From NCBI RefSeq assembly GCF_024679245.1, contig NC_090173.1, positions 28,360,160-28,424,159 of the forward strand: a stretch of 64,000 bases of DNA. The letters run 5' to 3'. Within the stretch, counting starts at the first letter, position 1. Each line of letters begins with the position of its first letter. This document shows, piece after piece, positions 8,642 through 17,936 of the stretch. The DNA comes from Pseudorasbora parva. Its lineage: Eukaryota; Chordata; Actinopteri; Cypriniformes; Gobionidae. The position numbers and the translations under genes were made by a program. Under the pieces are notes generated by a model that saw nothing but the letters and a program-made list of their open reading frames with translations, had not been told where the DNA came from and did no database searches.

Positions 8642-8797
8642 GCTGCGTCGAAACGCTGTGAGAACGCCTCTGTGTTAATGCGTCGTGAAGCGCCTGTAGA
8701 ACCAATCCATCGGAAAAAATATCGATCGTCGGCGTGATGACGTCATCGACCGGAAGCTATAAAGCGTCCGTGAAAACAAACAGGAACTAGCTTCTGA
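8642..8797 (+). repeat. Left inverted terminal repeat of DIRS copy 2
   Basis: 156 bp that pair, inverted, with 12867-13022 with few mismatches. The outermost 8621-8667 is duplicated exactly, in reverse complement, in the ICR at 12720-12766 (47 nt). The repeat holds the probable promoter elements. Confidence 0.92.
8738..8763 (+). promoter_or_regulatory. CRE, ETS-like and TATA motifs in the DIRS left repeat
   Basis: A perfect palindromic cAMP-response element TGACGTCA lies at 8738-8745. An ETS-like CCGGAAG follows at about 8750-8756, then TATAAA at 8758-8763. The spacing suits an RNA polymerase II promoter reading into ORF1 at 8936. The right inverted repeats contain the same set in opposite orientation. 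Promoter function is inferred from motifs only. Confidence 0.55.
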
Positions 8798-8935
8798 GCC
8801 TTCAGCAAGCGATCTGTGTGAACCTGTCTGTCTATTTGGTGTTTTTGTCTGTCTATTAAAGAGTTTTTCCACCCTTTTTGTTAAATATTCCATATATATT
8901 AACAAAACAAAGAGAAAATAAAATATATAGAGATT

Positions 8936-9917
8936 ATGGTGAGTGAAAGCAGTTTTAAGAGGTGTGTTCATCCCTGCCCACGCTACATCACGGGTGGGGA
9001 TACACTCTCTTTGTGTAGCCTGCTTGGGAGCGCAGCATGCCCAGGCAGCCCTCGAGGGGGCTGCTTGCGAGCATTGTGAGAAGTTACCGCTGAGAACGCT
9101 GCGCTCCCGCCGGGCACTCTTTGAGGAGGGTGCCTCGGCTCGTGTTCCCCGCGGCTCTGGTCCCGCTGCCGCCGAGGCGGAGCGGAGGCTGCAGTCGTGG
9201 GGATCACAATTGGATGTTGCAGAGGGGTTAGAGACGGGCGCTGCCTTATCTCTGCCCTCACCTGCACCATCCAGCGGCTCTTCTCGTGGCATGGAAGCAC
9301 GCATGGCGGTTTCTTCCCCCCCGAGAGAGTCGCCGGTGCTTCAACTGTCCAGCTCTGAGGAGGTGGACGTTGAAAGCATCGAGACTGAAGGCTCGCCACT
9401 TCAGTCCCCTGCATGCGAGGAGCTCGTTGAGGTTCTGACGCGAGCTGTGGCCAGGCTTAACATCGACTGGCCAGCTGAGAGATATGAGGCAGGAAGAAAG
9501 CGTGTAAGCAAGCTAGATGAAAGATTCCTGCCTCCTCGCGCTTCAGAACCTCAGCGACGGGGCCTGCCGTTCTTCCATGAATTGCACACTGAGGTGGCAA
9601 GATCATGGAAGAGACCGGCATCGTATCGTGTTTTCAGCCCGCAGACTTCGACCTACAGTAATATCGCCGGGCTGAAACAGTACGGTTATGGGGCGATGCC
9701 AAAGGTTGAAGAGACGCTCGCGAGCCATCTCTCGCCTTCCTCGGCATCGTCCCTTAAGGCCCCGACTTTGCCCACCAGACCTCTTAAAACAACGTCGGCG
9801 CTGGTGGGCAAAGCGTACTCGGCAGCGGGTCAGGCGGCTGCATGCCTGCACACGATGGCTATTGTGCAGGCATATCAGGCTGACCTGCTGAGGGATTTGG
9901 ACAGTAGTGATATATGA
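8936..9917 (+). pseudogene. DIRS ORF1 (gag-like), copy 2, frameshifted and C-terminally deleted
   Basis: The likely start is the ATG at 8936, with A at -3 and G at +4. Its frame carries several Cys/His codons and then runs out of register near 9002-9006, where about two bases appear to be missing. The continuing frame (open from a GTG at 8943) has a CVAC...CEHC pair of CxxC motifs, a possible zinc-binding site, followed by a basic stretch and the Ser/Pro-rich body shared with copy 1. After DLDSS the frame ends early at 9917 because about 0.5 kb corresponding to copy 1 1300-1802 is deleted, removing the basic C-terminus. The role is presumed nucleocapsid-like RNA packaging in the DIRS particle. 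Confidence 0.75.
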
Positions 9918-9942
9918 CGCCAGAAGCGTCAGGACGCTGAGG

Positions 9943-12073
9943 GTGGTTCCCCCCGTAGGGAAACGGTGTTTACCCCTGCCAACGGTACCCGTTTCCCTGC
10001 GGCACCCTCTGGGGGCCGCGCTGCCAACCCCGCCGCTATGCCGGGGCGCAGTCGGTCTCCGCGGGCCACCCGAGGGTGGTCCGCGCCCCCCTCGGGGGGC
10101 CCCCGAGCAGTCAAGTCAGTCGTTCCCTGCCGGTCCGCCGCTTCAGGGCACTGTGCTTGTTGCTCAAAATACACCAGAGGCCAGCCTCGAGAGGCTGGTT
10201 CCCTTAGTAGATTTTCTAGACGAATGGAAACGTCTATCAAATATATCTCGTTGGGTCCTGCAGATAATCGAAAGGGGGTACGCCATTCAATTCAAAAGTC
10301 GGCCACCTCCTTTCAGCGGCGTCCTACCTACAGAGGTGGGCCCGGAGCAGGCTCTGGTAATGGCACAGGAAGTACAGACACTCCTGCAAAAAGGGGCTAT
10401 AGAGAGGGTTCCCCCTCCCAGCAGGGAGTCTGGGTTTTACAGCCGTTACTTCATCGTGCCGAAGAAGGATGGGGTCTTACGCCGATATTAGATCTGCGTC
10501 TATTAAATCGCTCGGTGGCCAAGCTCAAGTTCAAGATGCTCACACTCAGACAGATTGTGTCGCAGATCAAACTAGAGGATTGGTTTGTCACCATAGACCT
10601 CAAAGATGCGTATTTTCATGTCTCCATCCTTCCACATCACAGGAAGTTCCTCAGGTTTGCCTTCGGGGGAGAGGCATACCAATATCGAGTACTTCCTTTC
10701 GGTCTAGCACTGTCACCCCGCACATTCACCAAGTGTGTGGATGCAGCTCTGGGGCTGTTGCGTCTGCAGGGCATCCGCATACTGAATTATATCGACGACT
10801 GGCTGATTCTAGCGAATACAGAGCAGATGGCGGTTCAGCATCGAGATGCTGTTCTCGCGCATATGTCGAAGTTGGGGTTGAGGCTGAACGCCAAGAAGAG
10901 TGTGCTTTCTCTGGCTCAGAGAACCACTTTTCTAGGCGTGAACTGGGATTCGGTAATAATGCGGGCGCAATTACCGCCAACACGCATAGCATTGATCCTG
11001 GCAGCAGTCAAAGAACAGAAGCTAGGCCGGGCCGTCACTGTGAAACAGTTCCAGAAACTGTTAGGTCTCATGGCAGCAGCGTCCAACGTTATACCTCTTG
11101 GCCTACTGTACATGAGGCCACTGCAGTGGTGGCTCAAAACAAAGGGATTTTCCCCGAGGGGAAATCCGCTCTGCACGATCACAGTCACGCGGCGATGCCT
11201 ACGTGCTCTGGTCATGTGGAAAAACCCGGGGTTTCTATCTCAGGGTCCCGTGTTAGGGGCTCATGTTCGTCGCGTAACGCTAACGACAGATGCCTCTTTC
11301 ACGGGCTGGGGGGTGACCATGAGTGGTCGCTCATTCCAGGGTCTAGGCAGGAACATCAGCGGCACTGGCACATAAATCGGCTAGAGATGCTCGCAGTGTT
11401 TCTTGCATTGAAACAGTTCCTGCTCGACCTCAGGGGCCACCATGTGCTAGTCAGGTCAGACAACACATCGGTGGTCGCCTATATAAATCACCAGGGGGGT
11501 CTGAGGTCCCGTCCGTTGGACAAATTGGCTCATCGGATCCTCCTGTGGGCCCAAGGGAAATTGCTGTCAATCAGGGCAGTATATATCCCGGGGGTCCTGA
11601 ATCAGGAAGCAGACAGCCTGTCGAGGCAGGGGCCGAGGCCCGGGGAATGGAGACTCCACCCAGAGGTGGTGGAGCTCCTATGGAAGGTTTATGGGAAAGC
11701 AGAAATAGACCTATTTGCTTTGGCAGAGAATTCCCACTGCCCGCAGTGGTTTTCTCTGACCCATCCAGCCCCGCTGGGGTTGGATGCCATGGTACAGGAG
11801 TGGCCGAGGCTACCTCTGTACGCCTTCCCCCCGATTGTCTTGCTTCCAGGAGTTCTGGAGAGGGTACGCCGGGACGGGGCCCGAGTACTTCTAGTGGCTC
11901 CGTACTGGCAGACCAGAGTGTGGTTTTCGGACCTGATATCCCTCCTGGAAGCCTCTCTGATGGAGATTACGACCAGGAGGGATCTACTCTCTCAGGCGGG
12001 CGGGAGATTCCTGCACCCACGCCCGGAGATGTGGAAACTATGGGCTTGGCCCCTGAGGGGGCTAGGCTCATAG
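9943..12073 (+). pseudogene. DIRS ORF2: reverse transcriptase-RNase H, copy 2, two frameshifts
   Basis: Collinear with the open copy 1 ORF2 but split by two single-base losses. At about 10481-10484 one C of a CCC run is missing; at about 11343-11346 one T is missing. The RT active-site blocks (DLKDAY and YIDD) lie in the middle frame and the RNase H domain spans the second break. Here the RNase H Glu is retained in the RLEML context, unlike copy 1. The C-terminal methylase-like region and the overlap with the recombinase frame match copy 1. A functional product is not expected without two frameshift events. Confidence 0.9.
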
Positions 12074-12659
12074 AGGAAGGTCTCTCGGCCGAGGTCGTAG
12101 AGACCATCCTCCACTCCAGAGCTCCATCCACGAGGAAGCTGTACGCTCTGAAATGGAAACTTTTCTCAGCATGGTGCAGAGAACGTCAGTTGGACCCAGT
12201 TAACTGCCCGGTTGGTACAGTGCTGGAGTTCCTGCAGGCAAGGTTCTCGGCAGGGTTGACCCCCTCCACAATAAAGGTGTACGTGGCGGCCTTGGGTGCC
12301 CACGGGGCCCCATTACTCTCCAAGCCTTCTGTCCTCCTCCGTTCACGACGTCAGACCAGGAAAGATTAAATCTGCTGTGCCCTGTGAGGGCATTGGATAC
12401 ATATGTCCACAGAGCTGCCCTGTGGAGAAAATCTGATCAGTTATTTGTCTGTTTTCTTGCTTACGTGGTGGCCGGGCAGCCGTCTTCACTGGCTGTCCGG
12501 GCGCATTCTACCAGGGGTATGGCTGCTTCGAAAGCACTTTTGTCGGGGGCTTCCCTCCACGATATTTGCAATGCGGCCGGTTGGTCGTCTCCGTTAACTT
12601 TTGTCAGGTTCTACGAACTAGACCTGGCATCTACTGTTGGGGCGCAGGTTCTCTCGTAA
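12067..12659 (+). pseudogene. DIRS tyrosine recombinase, copy 2, internally deleted
   Basis: The N-terminal part is uninterrupted here (no 11-bp insertion as in copy 1) up to about 12300. A 332-bp deletion then joins sequence equivalent to copy 1 4202 and 4535, with short GCC microhomology. A second loss of about 70 bp, near 12453, removes sequence equivalent to copy 1 4690-4758. The final frame (12384-12659) retains HSTR, the AGWSSP Trp and the catalytic Tyr (12612-12614). The first catalytic Arg region is deleted, so recombinase activity is not expected. Confidence 0.87.
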
Positions 12660-12719
12660 CCGTGTGCGCTTCGGCTTCACACATACGAGACACTTGGTCC
12701 TATGGCGATGTGGGTATAA

Positions 12720-12819
12720 GCGTTCTCACAGCGTTTCGACGCAGCTCGAGTTCCCCGAAAGGGAACGTCTCGGTTACGTATGTAACCCTAGTTCCCTGAG
12801 GGAACGAGACGCTGCGTCG
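12720..12819 (+). repeat. DIRS internal complementary region (ICR), copy 2
   Basis: 12720-12766 is the exact reverse complement of the left terminus 8621-8667 (47 nt), and 12764-12819 is the exact reverse complement of the right terminus 13014-13069 (56 nt). The two halves overlap by AAC, the complement of the GTT at each end. It contains small internal palindromes such as GTTACGTATGTAAC. This is the expected template for closing the single-stranded DNA circle in DIRS1-type replication. Confidence 0.95.
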
Positions 12820-12866
12820 CTCTGCCGTACTCCCGGCGTGTCCGTGATCACTTACTTCAGGCTTTA

Positions 12867-13022
12867 TCAGAAGTTAGTTCCTGTTTGTTTTCACAGACGT
12901 TTTATAGCTTCCGGTCGATGACGTCATCACGCCGACGATCAATCTTTTTTCCGATGGAATGGTTCTACAGGCGCTTCACGACGCATTAACACAGAGGCGT
13001 TCTCACAGCATTTCGACGCAGC
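12867..13022 (-). repeat. Right inverted terminal repeat of DIRS copy 2
   Basis: 156 bp, the inverted partner of 8642-8797. It includes TGACGTCA at 12919-12926 and the reversed TATA-like motif. Beyond it, 13023-13069 is the extra right-end extension templated by the second half of the ICR. Confidence 0.92.
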
Positions 13023-13069
13023 GTCTCGTTCCCTCAGGGAACTAGGGTTACATACGTAACCGAGACGTT

Positions 13070-13267
13070 TTCATTAGCTGCATGTTTGGTGTAAGCACAT
13101 GTTCATGTGTTCTGGCTTGATAAAACTGAATTATTTCATGTATGTTTATTGAAACAAAGTATTTTTTATGAGTTAAGCAAGCTCCTGCATATGTTTACAG
13201 AGGTTGATTAACAATAGCCCATATCAGATGGTGCATGACATTCAGAGTCCGCTGAGACCGCTTTGCT
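13070..13267. other. Flank between DIRS copy 2 and the BED-finger remnant
   Basis: No gene is seen. The first 18 bp resemble the sequence just left of the element (8591-8608). A 22-nt string at 13105-13126 is identical to part of the satellite monomer (the TTCTGGCTTGATAAAAC region), 2.5 kb before the array begins. Confidence 0.5.
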
Positions 13268-13456
13268 TTGCTTGGCCCCGTGGATGGGAAATTTTGTTTT
13301 AAAAAACAAAAGGATGGAAGCGTCGTCAAGAACATGGTTGTGAGCAAGCTATACAACAAGGAATTTGCGTATCACCGCAGCACATCGAGCCTCAAATATC
13401 ACAAATATGCTTTTGCTAAACTTAATGGCAAACATTGCGCTGGTCTGCTGGACTGA
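13268..13456 (+). pseudogene. Decayed BED-type zinc finger fragment (ZBED/hAT-like)
   Basis: A 62-codon frame contains KEFAYHRSTSSLKYH, the signature of BED fingers found in hAT transposases and domesticated ZBED proteins. The CxxC that should precede it reads as Ser and Tyr, so two zinc ligands are lost and the finger should not fold. The rest of a transposase (catalytic and dimerisation regions) is absent. The frame starts at a non-ATG codon. It is best read as a remnant in a repeat, not a gene. Confidence 0.65.
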
Positions 13457-13652
13457 ACATAAATAAACAATATTTTGTTGATTAAGCTTATATATTCAGT
13501 CATTATTCAATGTTATACTAAAAATACATGTGAAAAATTACTTCTCATTGTTCTCAGGTCAAATATTTATATGCAATTAAAATGCGATTAATTTAGATTA
13601 ATTACAAAGCCTCTAATTAATTAGATTAATTTTTTTAATCGAGTCCCGACTA
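13457..13652. repeat. AT-rich 3' part of the BED-finger repeat
   Basis: This segment includes repeated ATTAATTAGATTAAT-like strings and ends with TTTTTAATCGAGTCCCGACTA at about 13652, which resembles the end of a widespread fish repeat I recall in association with hAT/ZBED sequence. No matching inverted terminus is visible on the left, so the copy is partial or disrupted. Confidence 0.5.
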
Positions 13653-13918
13653 ATTTCTATATTATATTTTAATCTGTTATATTTTAAAATATATGACAGA
13701 CAGTGTACATTAGATTATTTCATATTTACCATGTATACAATGTATATGATAATTATATACTAGGTAATATAAATCAATATATTTAAGACATATGTTCCCA
13801 TTTAAATCTGATTATATTATCCAGTACATTGAAGTATATTATCTCATATAATTTTACATATATATTTACATATATTACAATGACTCTTCCAATATATAAT
13901 TTCATATATTGTAGGATA
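13653..13918. other. AT-rich low-complexity DNA
   Basis: TATATT-rich sequence with no coding or structural RNA signal. It continues after the hAT insertion at 15387, so it is the pre-insertion target DNA. Confidence 0.7.
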
Positions 13919-13926
13919 TATTTCAA
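13919..13926. repeat. Left 8-bp target-site duplication (TATTTCAA)
   Basis: Identical to 15379-15386 on the other side of the inserted element. An 8-bp duplication is the hallmark of hAT transposition. Confidence 0.9.
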
Positions 13927-14675
13927 CAGGGCCGTGCACAGACATTTTGAGGGGCAGTGGCCCAAACCATCATCTTAATATAGAGAATGAATAACAAATC
14001 TTTTACAATCATACTGTAAATACAATTGTTAGGCTTTCATGTTAATTAAATTTATGTTGTTCTAATTATTCTTCCAAAAAAGTTGATTCTGTGGTAATTT
14101 GATCTCTTTTCTATTTTTATTTTTTATTGGAGATTTAAGTAGCAAATGAGAATCACTAAAATTATTGAATATATTTTGAGACAAAGGTCTTGTTTATGAT
14201 TTTTGTAAATCATACGCAACAGTTTTTTTTTTAATAACAGAGTATGTAAAAGTATGGCATTTGGGGTAAAAGGCATATTTAACATGATAATAAACAGCTG
14301 ACTGACTTCCATTTGTTGACATGACATGGTTAAGATTCAGCTGGTAAATATCTTAAGTTGGTTGTCCATCTTAGAGGCAACATCATATTTATAATAAAAA
14401 TATGATATAATCATATCATATAATACAAATATATTTAGTTGTTACAACGATAAAACGTTATTAAATTATTATGGGATCTCATACATTCAATGTTTTCAGA
14501 TTATTTACTTAAACATTTGTGTCTGTATTTTAAAAATATTTTTATATTAACATTTTAATATTTACTGAACAATAATTAATTATTTTATTCATCAGAATAA
14601 ACAGAAAATGCTGCAAACGTATCTAGAGATTTTTTGCACAAGTATGAACTTTTTTGAAAAATGAGCACATTATTA

Positions 14676-14760
14676 GGCAAGGCAACTTTATTTATATAGC
14701 ACATTTCACACACAATGGCAATTCAAAGTGCTTTACATAGAAAGGAATTAAAATAGGGAT
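14676..14760. repeat. Interspersed-repeat segment (GGCAAGGCAAC...CAAAGTGCTTTACAT)
   Basis: I recognise this stretch, with TTTATTTATATAGCACATTT and CAAAGTGCTTTACAT, as a motif common in teleost genomic sequence, but I cannot assign it to a named family. It lies inside the hAT-like element, so it is either nested or captured. Confidence 0.5.
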
Positions 14761-14763
14761 AAA

Positions 14764-14802
14764 AAATGCATAAGAAAAAGCATTTGTTTTTCTTATGCAT
14801 TT
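14764..14802. repeat. Perfect 16-bp-arm hairpin
   Basis: 14764-14779 is the exact reverse complement of 14787-14802, with a 7-nt loop GCATTTG. It sits at the edge of the fish-type repeat segment in the hAT-like element. Confidence 0.85.
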
Positions 14803-15275
14803 GTTATTATTAGGGTGTGCTTTTGCCCCATTGTACCCTGATACAACTCATTTATATAATAGCCTGTATTACCTTTTTTATTGTGTATACGATTAATATG
14901 CTCTAAATAAAATATCATAAATATGACGTATGTTATAGATACTAGTATTAACTCGTAAAATGGATTGGAAATCTATTTTACAGAAGTTAAAGACTGAAAA
15001 ACTGTCAGCTAAATATTCAGTATTATATGACGATTTATCTGCTGGCATGGAGCTTTGAATCCATGTTTGCACTGTTGAAACAAACTACTAATTCCGCGGA
15101 TCAACCACTGTCTGTAATGTGGATTGTAGTTTGTAATAATACCTGTTACATTCTGGAACTGTCGTCTCCACAGAGAGAGGACACAGCCCCGCGATGCTGC
15201 GGAGCAGGCGGGAAAACACGGAACGGATTAGTGTAATTAGTGGCGGAACAGAACGCTTTTATGGGAATCCTCTGA

Positions 15276-15300
15276 GGGTGAGGGAGGGGAGGGAAGGGGG
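15276..15300 (+). other. G-quadruplex-type G-run cluster
   Basis: Five runs of three to five G, separated by one to three bases, in 25 bp near the right end of the hAT-like element. This meets the usual pattern for an intramolecular quadruplex; formation is not demonstrated. Confidence 0.6.
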
Positions 15301-15378
15301 CAAGAAGGGCACCTTAGCCGATGAGGGCAAAGGGGCAGTGGCTCTAGCCACCGGGCCACCCCCCTGTGCACGGCCCTG

Positions 15379-15386
15379 TATTTCAA
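15379..15386. repeat. Right 8-bp target-site duplication (TATTTCAA)
   Basis: Exact copy of 13919-13926 directly after the right inverted terminus. Confidence 0.9.
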
Positions 15387-15616
15387 TATACATAGCAATA
15401 TATTGAATAGTATAATAATATGTATATATTCAATGTATGAAAACGGCAATTATTGCAGTATTGTCCCATATATTGCAATATATATCTTGCATATATAATA
15501 TATTATTATATAATATATCATATGTTATATTACCATGTAAATTTCACAATTTATGGAGACACATGAAATATATTGTCAACTAATATATTGAGAAATATAT
15601 TTTTGTTGCGTAAGGG
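15387..15616. other. AT-rich DNA before the satellite array
   Basis: ATATAT-rich sequence with repeated TATTGCAATATAT-like strings and no gene. It joins the first satellite monomer abruptly at about 15617. Confidence 0.65.
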
Positions 15617-16199
15617 CATATGGAAAGGCAGCAAATTCTTAGGGGCTCAAAATGCCCCTCAGAATGAACTACCCCCTGTATTGCTTTATAGTCGACTCAA
15701 ACTAATCTCCAATTCACGTTACATAAAGGCTAGAACCCACTTAGTTTCGGTGGAGATCCAGGCTCCGGCCATAGGATGCTACTGTAGAAGATATGTGTTA
15801 TGGCTTGATAAAACGGTCCACATGGAAAGGCAGCAAATTCTGAGGGGCTCAAAATGCCCCTCAAAATAAGCTACCACTTGTATTGTGTTACAGTGAACTC
15901 AAACTAAAACAAGTCTCTACCACAAATTCTTCTAGAGTGAAAACACCCTATTGGCCTCACTAAATAGTTTTCCAATAACAATCAAGATTTTCCCAAAAAG
16001 GTCTCACTTTCATGTATCTGCAATACAGGCCTGAGAGTAAACAACTAAGACTGGCTTACCTAAAACCATTGAGTGTTTAAAAAAACAATCCCAAATTCAC
16101 ATTAAATCCAGGCTAGAACCCACTTAGTTTCGGTGGAGAGCAGGGCTTCGGTCATGGGACGCTACTGTAGAACTGATGTGTGCTGGCTTGATAAAACGG
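15617..16199. repeat. Divergent edge monomers of the satellite
   Basis: The first unit is truncated: after TCAAACT at about 15702 it jumps to the CCAATTCACGTT part of the monomer, missing roughly 170 bp. The next unit differs at many positions from the consensus (for example TTAGGGGC in the first hairpin stem, CACCTAAA-region changes and GTGTTACAGTGAAC). By about 16500 the sequence is close to the array consensus. Confidence 0.8.
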
Positions 16200-16602
16200 T
16201 CCATATGGAAAGGAAGCAAATTCTGAGGGGCTCAAAATGCCCCTCAAAATGAGCTACCACTTGTATTGCTTTACAGTGTACTCAAACTATAGCAACTCTC
16301 TAAAAACATATTCTGATAGTGTGAAACCACACTACTGGTCTCACTAAATAGTCTTCCAATAAAAATCAAGATTTCCCAAAAAGGTCTCACTTTCATGTAT
16401 CTGCAATACAGGCCTGAGAGTAAACAACTAAGACTGGCTTACCTAAAACCATTGAGTGTTTCAAAAAACAGTTCCCAATTCACGTTAAATCAAGGCTAGA
16501 ACCCACTTATTTTCGGTGGAGAGCCAGGCTTCGGCCATGGGACGCTACTGTAGAACAGATGTGTTCTGGCTTGATAAAACGGTCCATATGGAAAGGCAGC
16601 AA

Positions 16603-16633
16603 ATTCTGAGGGGCTCAAAATGCCCCTCAGAAT
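16603..16633. repeat. Representative monomer hairpin (12-bp stem, 7-nt loop)
   Basis: ATTCTGAGGGGC pairs with GCCCCTCAGAAT around the loop TCAAAAT. The structure recurs once per monomer through the array. Most variants fall in the loop (TCAAATT, TCAGAAT); a recurring GGGGATC form loses only the loop-closing pair. Confidence 0.9.
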
Positions 16634-17936
16634 GAGCTACCACCTGTGTTGCTTTACAGTGTACTCAAACTATAGCAACTCTCTCAAACATATTCTGATA
16701 GTGTGAAACCACACTACTGGTCTCACTAAATAGTCTTCCAATAAAAATCAAGATTTCCCAAAAAGGTCTCACTTTCATGTATCTGCAATACAGGCCTGAG
16801 AGTAAACAACTAAGACTGGCTTACCTAAAACCATTGAGTGTTTCAAAAAACAGTCCCCAATTCACGTTAAATCAAGGCTAGAACCCACTTATTTTTGGTG
16901 GAGAGCCAGGCTTCGGCCATGGGACGCTACTGTAGAACAGATGTGTTCTGGCTTGATAAAACGGTCCATATGGAAAGGCAGCAAATTCTGAGGGGCTCAA
17001 AATGCCCCTCAGAATGAGCTACCACCTGTGTTGCTTTACAGTGTACTCAAACTATAGCAACTCTCTCAAACATATTCTGATAGTGTGAAACCACACTACT
17101 GGTCTCACTGAATAGTCTTCCAATAAAAATCAAGATTTCCCAAAAAGGTCTCACTTTCATGTATCTGCAATACAGGCCTGAGAGTAAACAACTAAGACTG
17201 GCTTACCTAAAACCATTGAGTGTTTCAAAAAACAGTCCCCAATTCACATTAAATCCAGGCTAGAACCCACTTATTTTCAGTGGAGAGCCAGGCTTCGGCC
17301 ATGGGACGCTACTGTAGAACAGATGTGTTCTGGTTTGATAAAACGGTCCATATGGAAAGGCAGAAAATTCTGAGGGGCTCAAAATGCCCCTCAGAATGAG
17401 CTACCACCTGTATTGCTTTACAGTGTACTCAAACTATAGCAACTCTCTCAAAAATATTCTGATAGTGTGAAACCACACTACTGGTCTCACTAAATAGTCT
17501 TCCAATAAAAATCAAGATTTTCCCCAAAAGGTCTCACTTTCATGTATCTGCAATACAGGCCTGAGAGTAAACAACTAAGACTGGCTTACCTAAAACCATT
17601 GAGTGTTTCAAAAAACAGTCCCCAATTCACGTTAAATCCAAGCTAGAACCCACTTATTTTCAGTGGAGAGCCAGGCTTCGGCCATGGGACGCTACTGTAG
17701 AACAGATGTGTCCTGGCTTGATAAAACGGTCCATATGGAAAGGCAGCAAATTCTGAGGGGATCAAAATGCCCCTCAGAATGAGCTACCACCTGTATTGTT
17801 TTACAGTGTACTCAAACTATAGCAACTCTCTCAAACATATTCTGATAGTGTGAAACCACACTACTGGTCTCACTAAATAGTCTTCCAATAAAAATCAAGA
17901 TTTCCCCAAAAGGTCTCACTTTCATGTGTCTGCAAT

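Larger units (their letters stand above)
8621..13069 (+). mobile_element. DIRS-like tyrosine-recombinase retrotransposon, copy 2 (both ends intact)
   Basis: The element is bounded by GTT at 8621-8623 and GTT at 13067-13069. That fits the model in which a DIRS recombinase inserts a circle at a short shared GTT without an ordinary target duplication. The order is left inverted repeat, leader, ORF1, RT/RNase H, tyrosine recombinase, ICR and right inverted repeat. It is collinear with copy 1 (offset 8,111 bp at the start of ORF2). Relative to copy 1 it lacks about 0.5 kb of ORF1, 332 bp and about 70 bp of the recombinase, and single bases near 10481 and 11345. The termini and ICR are well preserved, so it might be mobilised by enzymes supplied from elsewhere. 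Confidence 0.93.
13927..15378. mobile_element. Non-autonomous hAT-like DNA transposon, 1,452 bp
   Basis: The ends are perfect 15-bp inverted repeats, CAGGGCCGTGCACAG at 13927-13941 and its complement at 15364-15378, flanked by identical 8-bp TATTTCAA. Ends beginning CAG and an 8-bp duplication fit the hAT superfamily. No transposase frame is present; the longest open frames are about 70 codons with no motif. The interior is AT-rich with a fish-type repeat segment, a 16-bp-arm hairpin and a G-rich tract near the right end. It must have been moved by a transposase from another locus. Confidence 0.88.

Noticed and set aside
8591..13087. Target-site duplication of DIRS copy 2 (18-bp imperfect direct repeat at both flanks)
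   Set aside because: It is imperfect, not flush with the left end (about 12 bp away), and DIRS elements are not expected to duplicate targets. A pre-existing local repeat is the simpler explanation.
16510..16545. CENP-B-box-like motif around TTTCGGTGGAGAG or CTTCGGCCATGGG
   Set aside because: Only the TTCG core and at most one further fixed position match; the CGGG half is absent.
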